DNA of 64,000 nucleotides. Origin: Nepenthes gracilis (taxonomy: Eukaryota; Streptophyta; Magnoliopsida; Caryophyllales; Nepenthaceae). Where the stretch lies: positions 26,760,037 through 26,824,036 of the forward strand of contig BSYO01000004.1 in assembly GCA_033239525.1 (NCBI GenBank). The letters run 5' to 3'. Of the stretch, positions 1 to 11,205 are shown piece after piece. The notes under the pieces were generated by a model, which saw only the letters and a list, made by a program, of their open reading frames with translations, ran no database searches and was not told the origin of the DNA. The translations under genes were made by a program, and so were the position numbers. Positions within the stretch are counted from its first letter, which is position 1. Every line of letters begins with the position of its first letter.

Positions 1-189
1 CTGAAGGTAACTTTGAATGATTTATTATAACCGGATTATATTATAGTAAAAATTCTCTAATTCTTATTTTTTAGTTGAGACAAGTTAATATATAAAATTT
101 ATTCGTTCGTTCTGTTGCATAATTTCTTTACAATGAATATGGCATTATTGTTTAGTTTTTTCACAAATTCTCGGCAATCAATCTTGTGC

Positions 190-1430
190 GAGATTTATTG
201 ACAACTTTGTACGACAAAGTTCTTGGTGGAGTGATCCCGACGGTGGCACGTATGAAGTCCCAACGAATTTTGTTGTAAGCTTTGTCATCGATCTTCAAGG
301 CGAATCCAACACTTCAATCTTATGCTTTGTCCAACGTGTGCTTTGTGCCACTAGGATGTCGTCACGAGTCTTTCTTCCCATAAGGAAACTGGCTTGCCGT
401 GGGCTAGTCGCTTCACTTATAAGAGGTCGAAGTCTTTGGACTATAACCTTCGTGGTTTTCCTGTAAATAATGTTACAGAGAGCAACAGGTCCAAATTCAA
501 GGAATGTTTATGGAACTGACACTTCAGGTATGAAAGCAAGAAGGGTCTGGCTGCTGTCCTCATTGATGTGCCCTTGTTTGAATGTTTCAATAGCTATCTT
601 GAGGAGATCTTCCTTGGATTTCCCAAGCTTTCTAATAGAAAAGGGTCTTTCTATGAGCAGAAAGCCTCTCCCCATCAAGGATCTTCCTGTACTCTTCTAT
701 CAGTTTCTCTTCCAACTGCCTTAATTGTAATGATCCCACCCGGCAGATAGTCTCCTGAACTCTCCGAATGTGTTTAGAAAGGGAGTTTTCGTTTTGGAAG
801 AAATTACCAAAGGTTTCCTTGTTCCATGTCCTCAATTGCTCCTTCCTGTTCCTAGTCTATCTTGTCTTCTGTGTTCCACACTGTTTCATTCCACACCTTT
901 TGGATAAACTCATTGTCATGTGGATGGCTACACCACATGGCTTCAAGTCTCATAGTGTTTGGAGTATCTCAGGAGAGCAGACGGGCCATCCATGTCTAAA
1001 CAGATTGGGCAGCGGTCCGAAGAAATTGTGTGAAAAATGCTTCATCATGGTTGATCGAAAACACTACCTTTCAAGTGACCCTGACCATTGCTCAGTCCAG
1101 TCTCTTCTTCACAAAAGCCGGTTGTTGCCTCATGATCCACCAAGTGCACTTGGGATCTTCAAATCCGAGGTCGGAAAGCTCGTAGTCATATAACAAATTT
1201 TGGAATTGAAGGCATTTGTTGATTGATATTGGAAACTTTCTTCCTCGTTTCTCCTCCGAGGAAAGGATGTCATTGTAGTTTCCGATCATGCATCAAGGCA
1301 GTTGTGTGGAAGGAGCAAGCTCCGAAAATTCCTCCACACATCCTCCTTTTGCGATGCTGCTGTGGGCTGGCACAAATGGTTGAGAGAATTCAGTCGGATT
1401 TTTCAGTATTCCCTTTCATAAGAGCATGTA
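190..1430 (-). pseudogene. Degenerate LINE (L1-type) ORF2 fragment
   Basis: Reading the minus strand from about 1430 down to 190 gives pieces of a plant LINE ORF2 in several frames. An endonuclease segment at about 1290-1092 carries a GNYNDILSSEEKRG motif, the plant counterpart of GDFNEILSSEEK, and continues to a KKRLD end. A linker at about 835-632 reads WNKETFGNFF and LEEKLIEEYRKILD. A reverse transcriptase N-terminus at about 470-240 reads ALCNIIYR, KVIVQRLRPLIS and GRKTRDDILVAQ. Frames are broken by stops and indels, and the YADD catalytic part of the RT is missing because the match fades into AT-rich sequence below about 190. LINEs normally encode endonuclease, RT and a C-terminal zinc region and move by target-primed reverse transcription; this copy is dead. 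No poly(A) tail or target duplication was identified. Confidence 0.82.
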
Positions 1431-1641
1431 TAACATACTCCTGAAAATAGACAGGAAATAAGTAAAAGAATGGTTGATAATTCAGACATCGGAAACTCAT
1501 TTCGTGCAATCTTTACATTCGATATATATTTGAAAATGCTAAAAGAATATGGAAAAGAAATGGGGTACTGTATAATATAATACTGCAGAGAGAGAGAGGG
1601 GGGAGTATAGTTTAATTAAGAATGTATACTGCTAGCTCAAG
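1431..1641 (-). other. Probable 3' untranslated region of the BKI1-like gene
   Basis: This AT-rich stretch follows the stop codon of the BKI1-like gene and ends where the LINE remnant begins. It includes a purine-rich GA run at about 1588-1605. The poly(A) site is not identified. Confidence 0.35.
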
Positions 1642-2574
1642 CTAGCTCTTGAGCTTCTCCTCAGGTGCAATGGATTTCTTGCAGTGAGCAATTGCAGCTT
1701 GAATTGCAGCCTGCAACTCTTCCATTGTGCTGTCAACGGTCGGAGAAGGCAGGCCAGCTTTGGCAAGAAGGCGGCCACTATTTCCCGGCGACGTCCACAT
1801 CGATGCTGGTGCTGAAGACTCCCCTCTCCTTCGCCTCAAATCTCTTGGGTCTCCGCGACACAAGTTTTCTGAAAACGAATAAACCTGTCGATGAACTTCG
1901 ATATCCTCTTTCCTTCCTCTGAAGAACATCAATGGCGCCCTCACCATTCTAATGTACCTCTTAAGGAAATGGGGAAAATCGAATTTGAGCTTACGCTTCT
2001 GGTTTTCGCTGGCTTCTCCGACTTTAGCCTCGGAAGCGTTGCTTCGCCATCTTTTTGGGTCCAACAATGAAAAAGACTTGTTCTTGCTTCTTCCTTTATT
2101 ATTGCTTCTATTGTGCTGGTTATTGTCATTACAGCTGTTGCTCTCCCCATTGCTGCTATTGCTAATATTGGGTTTTTCTTCTTCTTCTTCTTCACCCAGT
2201 AATTCTGTGATGGGAACAGTAAAATTATCTATGGAATTAATGGAGGAGCGAGGCAGTGTGGAGAGATCAGGGAGGAGGTGGAGTGGAAGCAAATGGCCAT
2301 GGAAGAAGATGTCATCAGCAGGCGACAAATCGATGGCAAACGGAGGCTGATGGGCTTTTGTTTTGCCCGAAAGAGTGGTGGAGGTATACAGGGAATCAGT
2401 GAAGGAGAATTCATGAGAAGGAGAGGATGAAACAGAATGGGTTGAAGCCATGAATGTTGCCGCAGCAGCTTGTTGATACGCTGGATTCATATTCTTCTTT
2501 TCTTCTGCTTGGATTTCCATAGCTAAAAAGGAACTGAAACTAACAAGATCCTTGAATTTCGAACTATCAAACAA
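1642..2574 (-). CDS. BKI1: BRI1 kinase inhibitor 1-like protein (BKI1/MAKR family)
   Basis: A single-exon frame of 310 codons ends in TAG at 1642-1644. BKI1 is a plasma-membrane-associated negative regulator that binds the kinase domain of the brassinosteroid receptor BRI1 until it is phosphorylated and released. Family landmarks appear in order: SPSHEFSFT (residues 51-59); DLSPADDIFFHGHLLPLHLL (82-101); an acidic run and an Asn/Ser-rich linker (127-165); the basic membrane-targeting stretch KRKLKFDF...FLKRYIRMVR (193-212), in which Tyr207 sits where Arabidopsis BKI1 has its phosphorylated Tyr211; the Ser-rich SAPASMWTSP segment (254-263); and the C-terminal BRI1-interacting helix STMEELQAAIQAAIAHCKKS (282-301). 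Met19 (codon 2520-2518, MEIQAEEKK) aligns better with the start of known BKI1 proteins, giving 292 residues. The upstream Met1 is in frame but is probably 5' leader. Length is close to the roughly 337 residues of Arabidopsis BKI1. Confidence 0.93.
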   Translation of the reverse strand: MFDSSKFKDLVSFSSFLAMEIQAEEKKNMNPAYQQAAAATFMASTHSVSSSPSHEFSFTDSLYTSTTLSGKTKAHQPPFAIDLSPADDIFFHGHLLPLHLLPDLSTLPRSSINSIDNFTVPITELLGEEEEEEKPNISNSSNGESNSCNDNNQHNRSNNKGRSKNKSFSLLDPKRWRSNASEAKVGEASENQKRKLKFDFPHFLKRYIRMVRAPLMFFRGRKEDIEVHRQVYSFSENLCRGDPRDLRRRRGESSAPASMWTSPGNSGRLLAKAGLPSPTVDSTMEELQAAIQAAIAHCKKSIAPEEKLKS

Positions 2575-2735
2575 TAAAAGAAGGATTTTTTTGCGATGGG
2601 ATTTCAGAATTCTGAGAGAGAAATGAAGTTAGAAAGCCATGGAGACGGACAAAATGGGAGGCAGCAAAGATGAGAGTTTCCAATCTGTGGTGAACCTTGG
2701 AGAGCCTTTATGCAATGACACTATCATTACCATTT

Positions 2736-2751
2736 GTTTTATTTATTTATA
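2736..2751 (-). promoter_or_regulatory. TATA box of the BKI1-like gene
   Basis: The minus strand reads TATAAATAAATAAAAC here, about 165-230 bases upstream of the two candidate start codons. With a usual spacing of about 30 bases, transcription would start near 2710. This leaves a short leader with room for either ATG. No brassinosteroid-response element was recognised nearby. Confidence 0.5.
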
Positions 2752-2759
2752 CTCGACCT

Positions 2760-3241
2760 CTAGCATCATTTTATAATACTTATTAATTATTAATAAAATA
2801 TAATATCTATACTTTAATAACCAATCAAATTTAATTATATTTTTAAATAATTGATAATTTTATAAATTACGTGATAAATTTTTTGGATAAAATACATATG
2901 TAATTTTTCCTAAATGTATGATATGTAGTATGAAAAAATAATACTCTGCCAAACAATAATAAATTGATTAGCTGTATGTGTTATGGTGGATGGGTCCATG
3001 CCCAATAAATCTCATGTTATTATGGTTTTAGTTATTGATTTTGGAGATCAAATTCCTAAATTAAGGGATAATTAAGATTGTAAATGCTTCATCAAAGAAA
3101 TAATTTTTTTAAAAAAAATCGATGGTTTTATGCAAAGCCCAAAAAAAAGAAAAAAAAAAATCTGCTTTGAGAGGCATATGAAAAAAAAAAAAAGGATGAG
3201 TTGATCCTGTTTTATGCTTTTTTACAAGCCATATGAAAACG
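2760..3241. other. AT-rich intergenic sequence upstream of BKI1
   Basis: I see no gene here. It contains several poly(A) runs (about 3140-3195) and otherwise featureless AT-rich sequence. Confidence 0.5.
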
Positions 3242-3802
3242 GGTCGAGGGGCCCTGTTTCGTGCCCGCTGCCCGTTGGATTTAATCCAACGGGCAGGTTC
3301 CCCCCTCCTCCCCCCTTTTTATTTTTTATTTTTTTCCTTTTTTCTTTTAATATTTTTTAATTTTGTTTTATATTAATTTTTATTTTTAAATTTTTTATAA
3401 AATAAAAAAAATATATCAAAAAATATTTATTTATAATTTTTTAGATTCTATTAATATAATATATTTTAAAAAAATACATTATTATAAAATTATTATTTTA
3501 TATTTTAAATTATATAATTATAAAATTATTATTTCATAAAATATATAAATATAAATATTTAATAAATAATAAAAATTTGATCTAATTTATAAATAAATTT
3601 ATTTATATATTTAATTTTTATATTAATTTATATTTTATAAAGATAATTAAAATATATATAAATAATAAAGATAAGAAAAGAAAAAAAAAGGGGTTATATA
3701 AATAAAAATATAAGAAAAAAACAAAAAAGAAAAGGGAGACTGTTGGATTAAATCCAACGGCACTGTGTCGCGACATAGGCACTGTGCCGCGGTACAACGC
3801 TC
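3242..3802. mobile_element. Putative fold-back / MITE-like element with GC-rich inverted ends
   Basis: Two GC-rich ends face each other across about 430 bp of AT-rich DNA. The left end (3258-3300) contains a 12-bp arm palindrome built on CCCGTTGGATT and its complement. The right end (3738-3770) contains the matching GTTGGATTAAATCCAACGG palindrome, followed by CACTGTGTCGCGAC and GGCACTGTGCCGCGG. The reverse complement of the right end aligns with the left end through CCGTTGGATTTAATCCAAC and the pyrimidine run after it. The interior is T-rich on the left and A-rich on the right, so the whole piece could fold into a long hairpin. No transposase is visible and exact termini and target duplication were not determined. 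Confidence 0.5.
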
Positions 3803-6457
3803 CTTATTTTTATGAAAACACATTTTAAATAATATATTTGGATTCGATTATCTGGTTAAAATATTAGGATATGAGAAAGACTAAAAAATTTTGTGTGCTT
3901 CTAAGTCATTCAATTTGGCTTTCTCTTTCTAAACTATTTGCAAATATGATTGAAAACTTAGTACAACATAAATAATTTGATATTTTCTCAATTTTGAGTT
4001 TTTGTGGGTTTGTTTTATACCCATTTGATGAAATTTATAATTTGTGAACTTTTTAATGGCCTATTGGTTCAAAAGCTCTATTTCTAGGCACCCTTTTATC
4101 CTTATACTTAAGAAAATGACTTTTTCCTAATTATATAAAAATAGTTATTAGAATATTTATATTTATCTGTCTAAATAAATATTTATGTCTAAATATATAT
4201 ATTCAATTAAGACAATTAAGGATTAAACAGTTTAAACTTTAAACATTTAGACTACGAGTAAAAATGACTCAATTTAAATACTCTTATATTTTAGCATCTA
4301 ATCATGGCGGAGCCCGATTTTTTTTCTTCATACTCTCTTTCTTCTCTTCTTTCCTTTGACGTTCTTTATTCTTTTTATAGTTATTACATCCACAACAAAA
4401 AAATCTCCCTAAAAATATTATTTAATTGATAAATAACATTTCTTAAGACATTCACTTAAATAACTAGTATGTATCATCCCAATATGTTTATTCTAATCGC
4501 ATATTATTATCTCTTGTATTTTTCCTATGTAAGGAAATATATGACTACAAGTTTTGAACATCCAAAAAATTTAGTGTCCAATTCAAAAATATAGAGAGAG
4601 TCAAAAGCAGCCACCAAAATAAAAAACATACATAAAAATAACTAGGCAATATGGCCCCACAACAATGTCCTCTTAGGGCTAAGAGAAATGGAGTGGTTCT
4701 TGTTTTTCTAAGGCTAGTCCATTGAAATATATATAATCCCAATGTAACTTCCTAATATTCTCATTTAAAACTAACTGTATTGTTAGATCATTGATCACCT
4801 TCCAAAATATAAATAAACTTGATTATGGGTAATTTTGTTGCACCTATGTTTTGACTAATTTAAGTACATTGATGCCATCGAGTTGTGGGTTAGTGAGCTA
4901 AAGAAAAATGGTGCACAAGGGGTAGGTTGGCCTATTTCTTTATAAGAAATTGGCATGATGTTATACCAAAAGTCAAAAAAATTAATTAAAAAATTGAGAT
5001 GATTTTAAAGGAAGTAAGCTTGGTTTCACTAGTGCATAGTAGCTAGGATTCAAGTATTGGATCTTTTAGATTTAAGGGTCTATATCTTATATTTAAAAAA
5101 ATAAAAAATATATATATAATTATTTTTATCATTTTTTTATAATATAATATATCAAAATACTCATATTATAAAAAAATTATTATTTATACATTTTTATATC
5201 GAAGTTTGTGACCCTAAACGAAAAATTCAAGGGCCACCGGCACTTGGGCACAATGGACCGCCCCTGGTTTCACCCTAGCTGGGTTAATCCAACTACCTTA
5301 TTATTGTTTCCTCTTTTAGATGTTGTTATTGTTAGGGTAGGTGTCCAACTTATTAAATTGTGGGGAAGAAACATTGACAATGCATCATTCTTTTAATAAT
5401 TATGTCTACCTTCTTATTCATTTTTAATCTATTTTATTTTATAATAATATATTTTTTTATTTTAATAAAGGTATAGTAGGTTTATAAAAGAAATAAGGTC
5501 ATAATTTAGTTTTTAAATAATAAGTATTAATTAAGTTTAGTGAAAAAAATTAAAATCTTCTCCAAATAACAAATAGGTCAAACTAAATAAAACAAAATTA
5601 CAAAAACCTGAACAGGAAAGCTAAAGTCCCAAGACGCAAAGGTTCCTAAATAACAAAGGCCAAAGAGGTCAAGTCCTAGGCCTGGCTAGAGTATCGGTGA
5701 AAGGTTAGGCTCCAAAGAAGTTGAATGGTTAGACTCTCAAATGAGTTAGGATCACAAATAAGAATTCTAAGTTACTGAGTTACGAAAGAAAAAAAAATTA
5801 TGAATCAAATAAGCTACCTAAAATAAAAAGAAAGGCCGTAAAAATTATAATATACAGATCTAGGGTTCACAAAAGGCTGAATTCTTGACTAGGTGTCGTT
5901 GACATTGTAAAACAAACAACCAAACTACTAATACAATGAATAAAGTGTGTACCTGTGGAAAGGTAGTAAACATGACTCTAAACCCAATAATAGTAGACTA
6001 AACGATAAATGAGCATATAAGAAGCATATAGTGCGTAAGCAAATTTGGTCCCTTCAGATTTCACTACTAGCAAAAGTACTCAATTATTCCTTGGAGAATA
6101 ATGTCACCCGCCTTCCTTAATAGAAGTGTTAATTGAATTGTGTTACTCAAAACTTTTTATAAATAATATTAGATCATGTTAAGTATAATCTGATTTTCTA
6201 AATTATGCCAAGTCAATCTCCTTCTAGCTTGTACCATAGCCCATTATATTATATGTATATATATAACAATTGAATGATTATTATTTTAAAAATAATTTTT
6301 TAAGATATCACTTTATTATTTGTGTATAAAATTACTATTTTATCATCCTTTAAAAAGCTATGAATATCCTCATCCTAAGCAATTTTTTTTTGCTCTTAAC
6401 TCTTTATTATAGGACTCTCTATACTAAGTGACACAATATTTCATTATTTATTATTAA

Positions 6458-6492
<35 letters not shown>

Positions 6493-7671
6493 TATAAATG
6501 GTAATGTTTAAATTCAAATACAATGTGAAGAAAAGCAGTTTAAGACGATTAACACATGTACACCAATCATACCCATACGAGGCACAAGTGTTTACTTAAA
6601 CTATAGACATGTGCCATTCATCCACACATTGGCATAAATTTTTATTTTTTTTAAAGTATATTCCTTTTTTATGCACCTATCGTTCATCATGTTAAATTCC
6701 ATTTTGATAAATATTATATTAAATCCTATTAGATCACATGCCAACCTTAGTATTTTAACACAAAATACTATCATTTTAGAAGTCAGGTGAATGATGGCCA
6801 AAGATTAATGATTGTGTGAAAATGGCATCAAGAGCGGGGCGCTGCACCCCAACTTAGGATAGTTAGATGTAAATATGAAGATTAATATTGCCTCTAGATC
6901 TTTAAAATTATTCTAATAATTTACGTAATGAGATGTAATTATTGTTTAAATGAGGTGCAACCCTCACTAAGAAGAGGTTGGGTGGGCCAACACCGAAGGA
7001 CTCAACCCCACAAAGAACCCTGAGATTTAGGACACTCGGATGAAAATGATTCAACAGTTTTTTTTTATATTGTAAAAATTAATATTATATAATTTTTTTA
7101 ATATTTTTAATAAAATAATAAGTATTAAAATGTTAATTTTATAAAAAATATATTCAAAAGCATAATTTTTTATCATAAATTTTTAAATTTTATAAAATTT
7201 TAGTCATTTAATTTTTATCTAGTATATTTGTGTGGTAGGGTTTTTGTGCGGTTTTGCCCCTCTTTCCCATTAAGAATGGCAACCGGTCAATAAACCATGG
7301 ACAATAACAATCCGTTTGATTGTTAGAATAGAATAAGGTAAAAATAAAATAATTATTTTTAAGAAATAGAATAGGATGAGAATAGAGTTAAAAATTATTA
7401 TTTTTATATTTGATTATTAGATAAAATAAGTTAAAAATTAGTATTCTAATGTTTGATTTGTAAAATAATATGAGAAATAAAGTGACAATTTATCATAATA
7501 AACTTTTTACTCTTATTTAAAAAAAGATATTATTTTTTCTTATATATATATATAATTTTTAATTATGTTTTAATATAATATATATTTTTATCATATAAAA
7601 TACATATTTAATAAATATTTAAATAATTATATACATAAAATATATAATCATATAAAATATAATTATATATT
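3803..7671. other. Gene-free AT-rich intergenic stretch
   Basis: No gene or recognisable element was found in this stretch. It holds an AT microsatellite at about 6462-6488. Islands of higher GC near 5210-5300, 5590-5720 and 6830-7000 may be worn transposon pieces, but they show no family motif. The part from about 7300 onward looks like an AT-rich element that continues beyond the solo LTR at 7677-9524. Confidence 0.45.
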
Positions 7672-7676
7672 ATATT

Positions 7677-9524
7677 TGTTGCGTCCCGGGTCCGCGGTTG
7701 CCGTACGGATTAAGGAGCCTTCGGATTCCCTAGCACGTGGTGGCGTTAGGAGAAGGGTCCGGTCTCCGTCCCTATGAACCTGGACCTGCACAACACAAAC
7801 AACAAATAAGGGGTCAGAGGCCGACGGAGGGTTGACCCCCACCGATGCTCCGACACACAAATTAGATATCTTCCGCAATAAACGGATGAACGCATGCGTA
7901 GCATGCGAGAATGAGGGGAGTGTGAGAGGGATGTGATTGGAGGCATGAGCTCCATAGATGCGCCCATGGAGGGCGGCCTACTTGTGCGCCTGCGGAGAGT
8001 GGCTTAGAGGAAATCACCCTTGGGGGTGCGCCAGCGGAGGACGGCTTGGAGATGCGCCCACGGACGTCGGCTTGGAGGTGCGCCCGCGGAGGGGCGGCTT
8101 GGAGGTACGCCCGTTGAGGGCAGCTTAGATGTGCGCCCGGCAGAGGGGAGACTTATAGGTGCGCCCGGCAGAGGGGCGGCTCATCGGTGCGCCCGCGAAG
8201 GGTGGCTTGGAGGTGCGCCCACAGAAGGGCGGCTTATAGGTGCTCCCGCAGAGGGCGGCTTGGAGATGCGCCCACGGAGGATGGCTTGCAGATGTCCCGG
8301 CTTCTGGGTCAGACGGCGCGCCCGTGAGCCTCGTTGTTATTTAGAGGCTTAGCGGGCGCACCGAAGCAAGCGTGGAGATATTGGGCCCTGTCTGCCCGAG
8401 TTATACTGGCGGGCTGCTAGATACGGACTTGCCCATCTGGCCCGAGCAAGATGAATAGGACCCGTGCAGTTAAGAGCTTCGGGATATCATCTCAGGAGAG
8501 CTGCGTAGTTCGGGCGGGCGAACGCCAAGGTGAATGCTATGTACTCTGCCGACTGAGGTACTTCTTCTTCGTGCGAATGGGCGCCCATCGTTGGAGCAGA
8601 TGAGCGTCATGGAACCCTAGGCTCCCGTGGTGGAGGACTTAGTGCTCTCGTTGGTCTAGATCTGGAGGACGGCGACCAGGCACTATGGCAGGAGCAAGGA
8701 TTTGCTCTCTATTCTGCTGAGAGCCTTGGATCCCCTGTCAGGGAAAGCTTTCGGGCTCTGCCTCCCTGAGGAGCTCTGGGTGTGATTCTGGCACAGATCC
8801 GGCTGCTATTTGGGGGAGCTTCATGCTTCCGTTTCCGCCGTGGTTCGAGAGGAATGGCTAAGCGCCATTCTCGAAAGGACCCAAATGGGAGGAGGTTCAT
8901 GGGACCGTGCTACGGGGAAGCTCTGTCTTGCAGCGACTAAAAGGGGGGATCGCAGGGTTTGGTCGTCGGGACCGCCGAGTGCTCTGTTTGGACCGAAAAC
9001 GGAGGAGATGTGCCGATCGCCCTAAATAGTGAGCTTTGGGCTCCACCCAGTGCCGATTTGAGGGGGAATTGTCGAGTGCCGTCAGCAGGAAAGCTCTGCG
9101 CCTTATTCTTCTGGGAACGACGGCAGTGGGGGAGCTTCAGGTCATCGGCGGAAAGAGCTCCGTGGTTTGCCTGGCCCACTGACGACTGAATCGGGCTCGT
9201 TCCCCTCCCCGCCGAGTTTCGTTCTTCCTCTTTTCACGAAGATGAGGACACACAGGGGGAGAGAGAGAGAGAGAGAGAGTCCCTGACTTGGCCGAAAGCG
9301 GAGTCAGGAAAAGTGGTCTTTCCCCCTTCCCCCTCTGCTCCCCCTTTTACTGTGCAGGAGCTGGCCCTTTTATCGGGAAGAGGGTGAATGCTTTCCCTCC
9401 AGAATGAGCCCAAAAACTCCCGCTAATAATAATCTTCCCGCCAAAACGAAAATATTTCCCGCATTCGCGAGACTTCTTCGGTACGCCTCTGGTTTCGGGT
9501 TGACCCGCAACCACCGACCCAACA
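7677..9524. mobile_element. Solo LTR, GC-rich, perfect 5-bp TSD (family A)
   Basis: The piece begins TGTTGCGTCCCGG and ends GACCCAACA, giving the TG...CA ends and TGTTG/CAACA inverted termini of an LTR. It is flanked by the identical 5-bp repeat ATATT (7672-7676 and 9525-9529). No internal retrotransposon region follows, so it is a solo LTR left by LTR-LTR recombination. It is much richer in GC than the AT-rich DNA around it, contains a minisatellite of about 30 bp period (7955-8295) and a GA run at 9260-9280. A related solo LTR lies at 56421-57272. The open frames inside are incidental. Confidence 0.88.
7955..8295. repeat. Minisatellite inside the family A solo LTR
   Basis: About ten to eleven imperfect copies of a unit of about 30 bp resembling GGCTTGGAGGTGCGCCCGCG plus GAGGGGC lie head to tail. 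Because the period is usually close to a multiple of three, the array stays open in one plus-strand frame (about 8020-8350) and reads as a Gly/Ala/Arg-rich repeat. Nothing suggests that it is translated. Confidence 0.8.
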
Positions 9525-9529
9525 ATATT

Positions 9530-10173
9530 ATATAATATATTTTTAAAATAAGTATATATTTAATAATTATATATATTTTTATAATATAAAATATATATTC
9601 ATATAAAATACATATAAAATACAATTGGTTGTTATGATAATTATTATAATATTTAATAATTATATAAAATACATATTTATTATATATATTAAATATATAT
9701 ATAATATATATTTAATAAATATTTAAATAATTATATATATAAATACAAATAATCATATAAAATACATATAATCATATAAAATATACTTCTATATTATATA
9801 ATATATTTTTAAATAATTACATATTTAATAATTATATATATTTTAAATATATAATTCTTAAATATAATTATATATTTTTTATTATTATATTTTTAAATAT
9901 TTAAAATTATTATATATCTAAAATATTTTCTAAAAAATTAATTATTATATAAATATAATTATATTTTCTAAATATAATTGACATGGGAATAGTTATTCCC
10001 AAAAATTTAGGAATAACTATTTTTTTGAAAATATTTATTTTCTATTAAAATATAACCAAATAGAAAAATAAATATTTTTGAATGAATAAGGTAGAAATAA
10101 AACTTTTACTCACACTAACAAAACATGCGGTAAAATCTAAAATTTTTGCCCATTGACAAAAAAATTGAAAAAT
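9530..10173. other. AT-rich low-complexity DNA between two solo LTRs
   Basis: This is mostly repeated TATAAAATAT-type words. Near 9980-10020 it contains a small hairpin of the form GGGAATAGTTATTCCC followed by AGGAATAACTATT. It could be the far side of an AT-rich element split by the 7677-9524 LTR. No gene is present. Confidence 0.4.
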
Positions 10174-10178
10174 GTATC

Positions 10179-11200
10179 TGATGCGTCTCTGGATCCGAAT
10201 TTCGAACAGATTCAGTTGATCCTCTTATCGTGACTCCGGCTCCGTTTCCTGAGTTGGATCCTACACACCACTAAACAGAACAGGAGGTCAGTGTGTCGGC
10301 GGGATGTTCGTCCCACCGAAAATATTTTGACGCTCAAGTTAGTAAAACAGCCTTCGAAAAGATGAAACTGAAACTGAGAGAAAGAGAGACAGGAAGAGTG
10401 TTTTTTCCAGATGTAAGAGAGACGTGAGGCCTTCTTGAATCCGAAAGGTGGGAAGGCAGTAAACGGCTGTGAGGGGCTCGCTTGTTTGCCTTAGGGTTGC
10501 TGGTGAATGCGTTTGTGTTGGCGGTCCTGAGAGTTTCAGTAGCCAAGAAAGTAGTTTGCTGAGAGTTTAATTAAGAGTGTAATTAGAAGCGTTAATGAAA
10601 GCGTTAATGGAAGCCTCAATGAAAGCGTATGCGATTGAGAGAGTAATTGAAAGCGTGTCCTCAATGATGCATCAAGGGTTTCTTTTGTAGTTGAGAGGAC
10701 GATCCTCCTTCTTTGGAAGGAGTGATTGCCTCTGTGATCTGCTGGCTGGCTTGTCTTTGGGAGCAGGCGCCAGTTGCCAAGTCATGCAAGATAGTTTTCT
10801 TCTGAGGCGGCCAACAGCTTTTTAAACCGAACACTTTTCTTTCATACATGTTACCGTTGGAGAGCCTTAGTTGGTAAGAATTTGGGTAAATCTGGCGCCT
10901 TCCTTATAAGAAGGGCGCCCAATATTGTCAATATCCCTTTTGGTGCCAGTTGGGACCGTGAAAAATCCCTGGAGAGCCGTTGTTGGCCTTTTGATGGATC
11001 ACAGGCTTGAATAGGTCAAGCCCATTACCGTAGAAAGACCTCATTTGGGCCCAAAGTGCAGCACGCGGACGATCAACGTTGGAGTTGACCGTCCTCGGCC
11101 TTTCAATTCTGGGCCCGTTCTGGGCCGTAAGAAATGTTGACCGTCCCTCTTGGGCCTTTGTTGACTTTTTAGGGCCAGTTCATTTCTGGTACACCCATCA
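10179..11200. mobile_element. Solo LTR with perfect 5-bp TSD (family B)
   Basis: The sequence starts TGATGCGTCTCTGG and ends ACACCCATCA, so the termini are TGATG/CATCA inverted repeats. The identical pentamer GTATC flanks it at 10174-10178 and 11201-11205. No internal coding region is attached. Inside are several AAAGCGTTAATG-type short repeats (about 10580-10650) and GC-rich segments. Family is not assigned. Confidence 0.88.
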
Positions 11201-11205
11201 GTATC

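Noticed and set aside
8020..8352. Open plus-strand frame rich in Gly, Ala and Arg
   Set aside because: It is created by a minisatellite of about 30 bp inside a solo LTR; composition and repeat structure explain the open frame.
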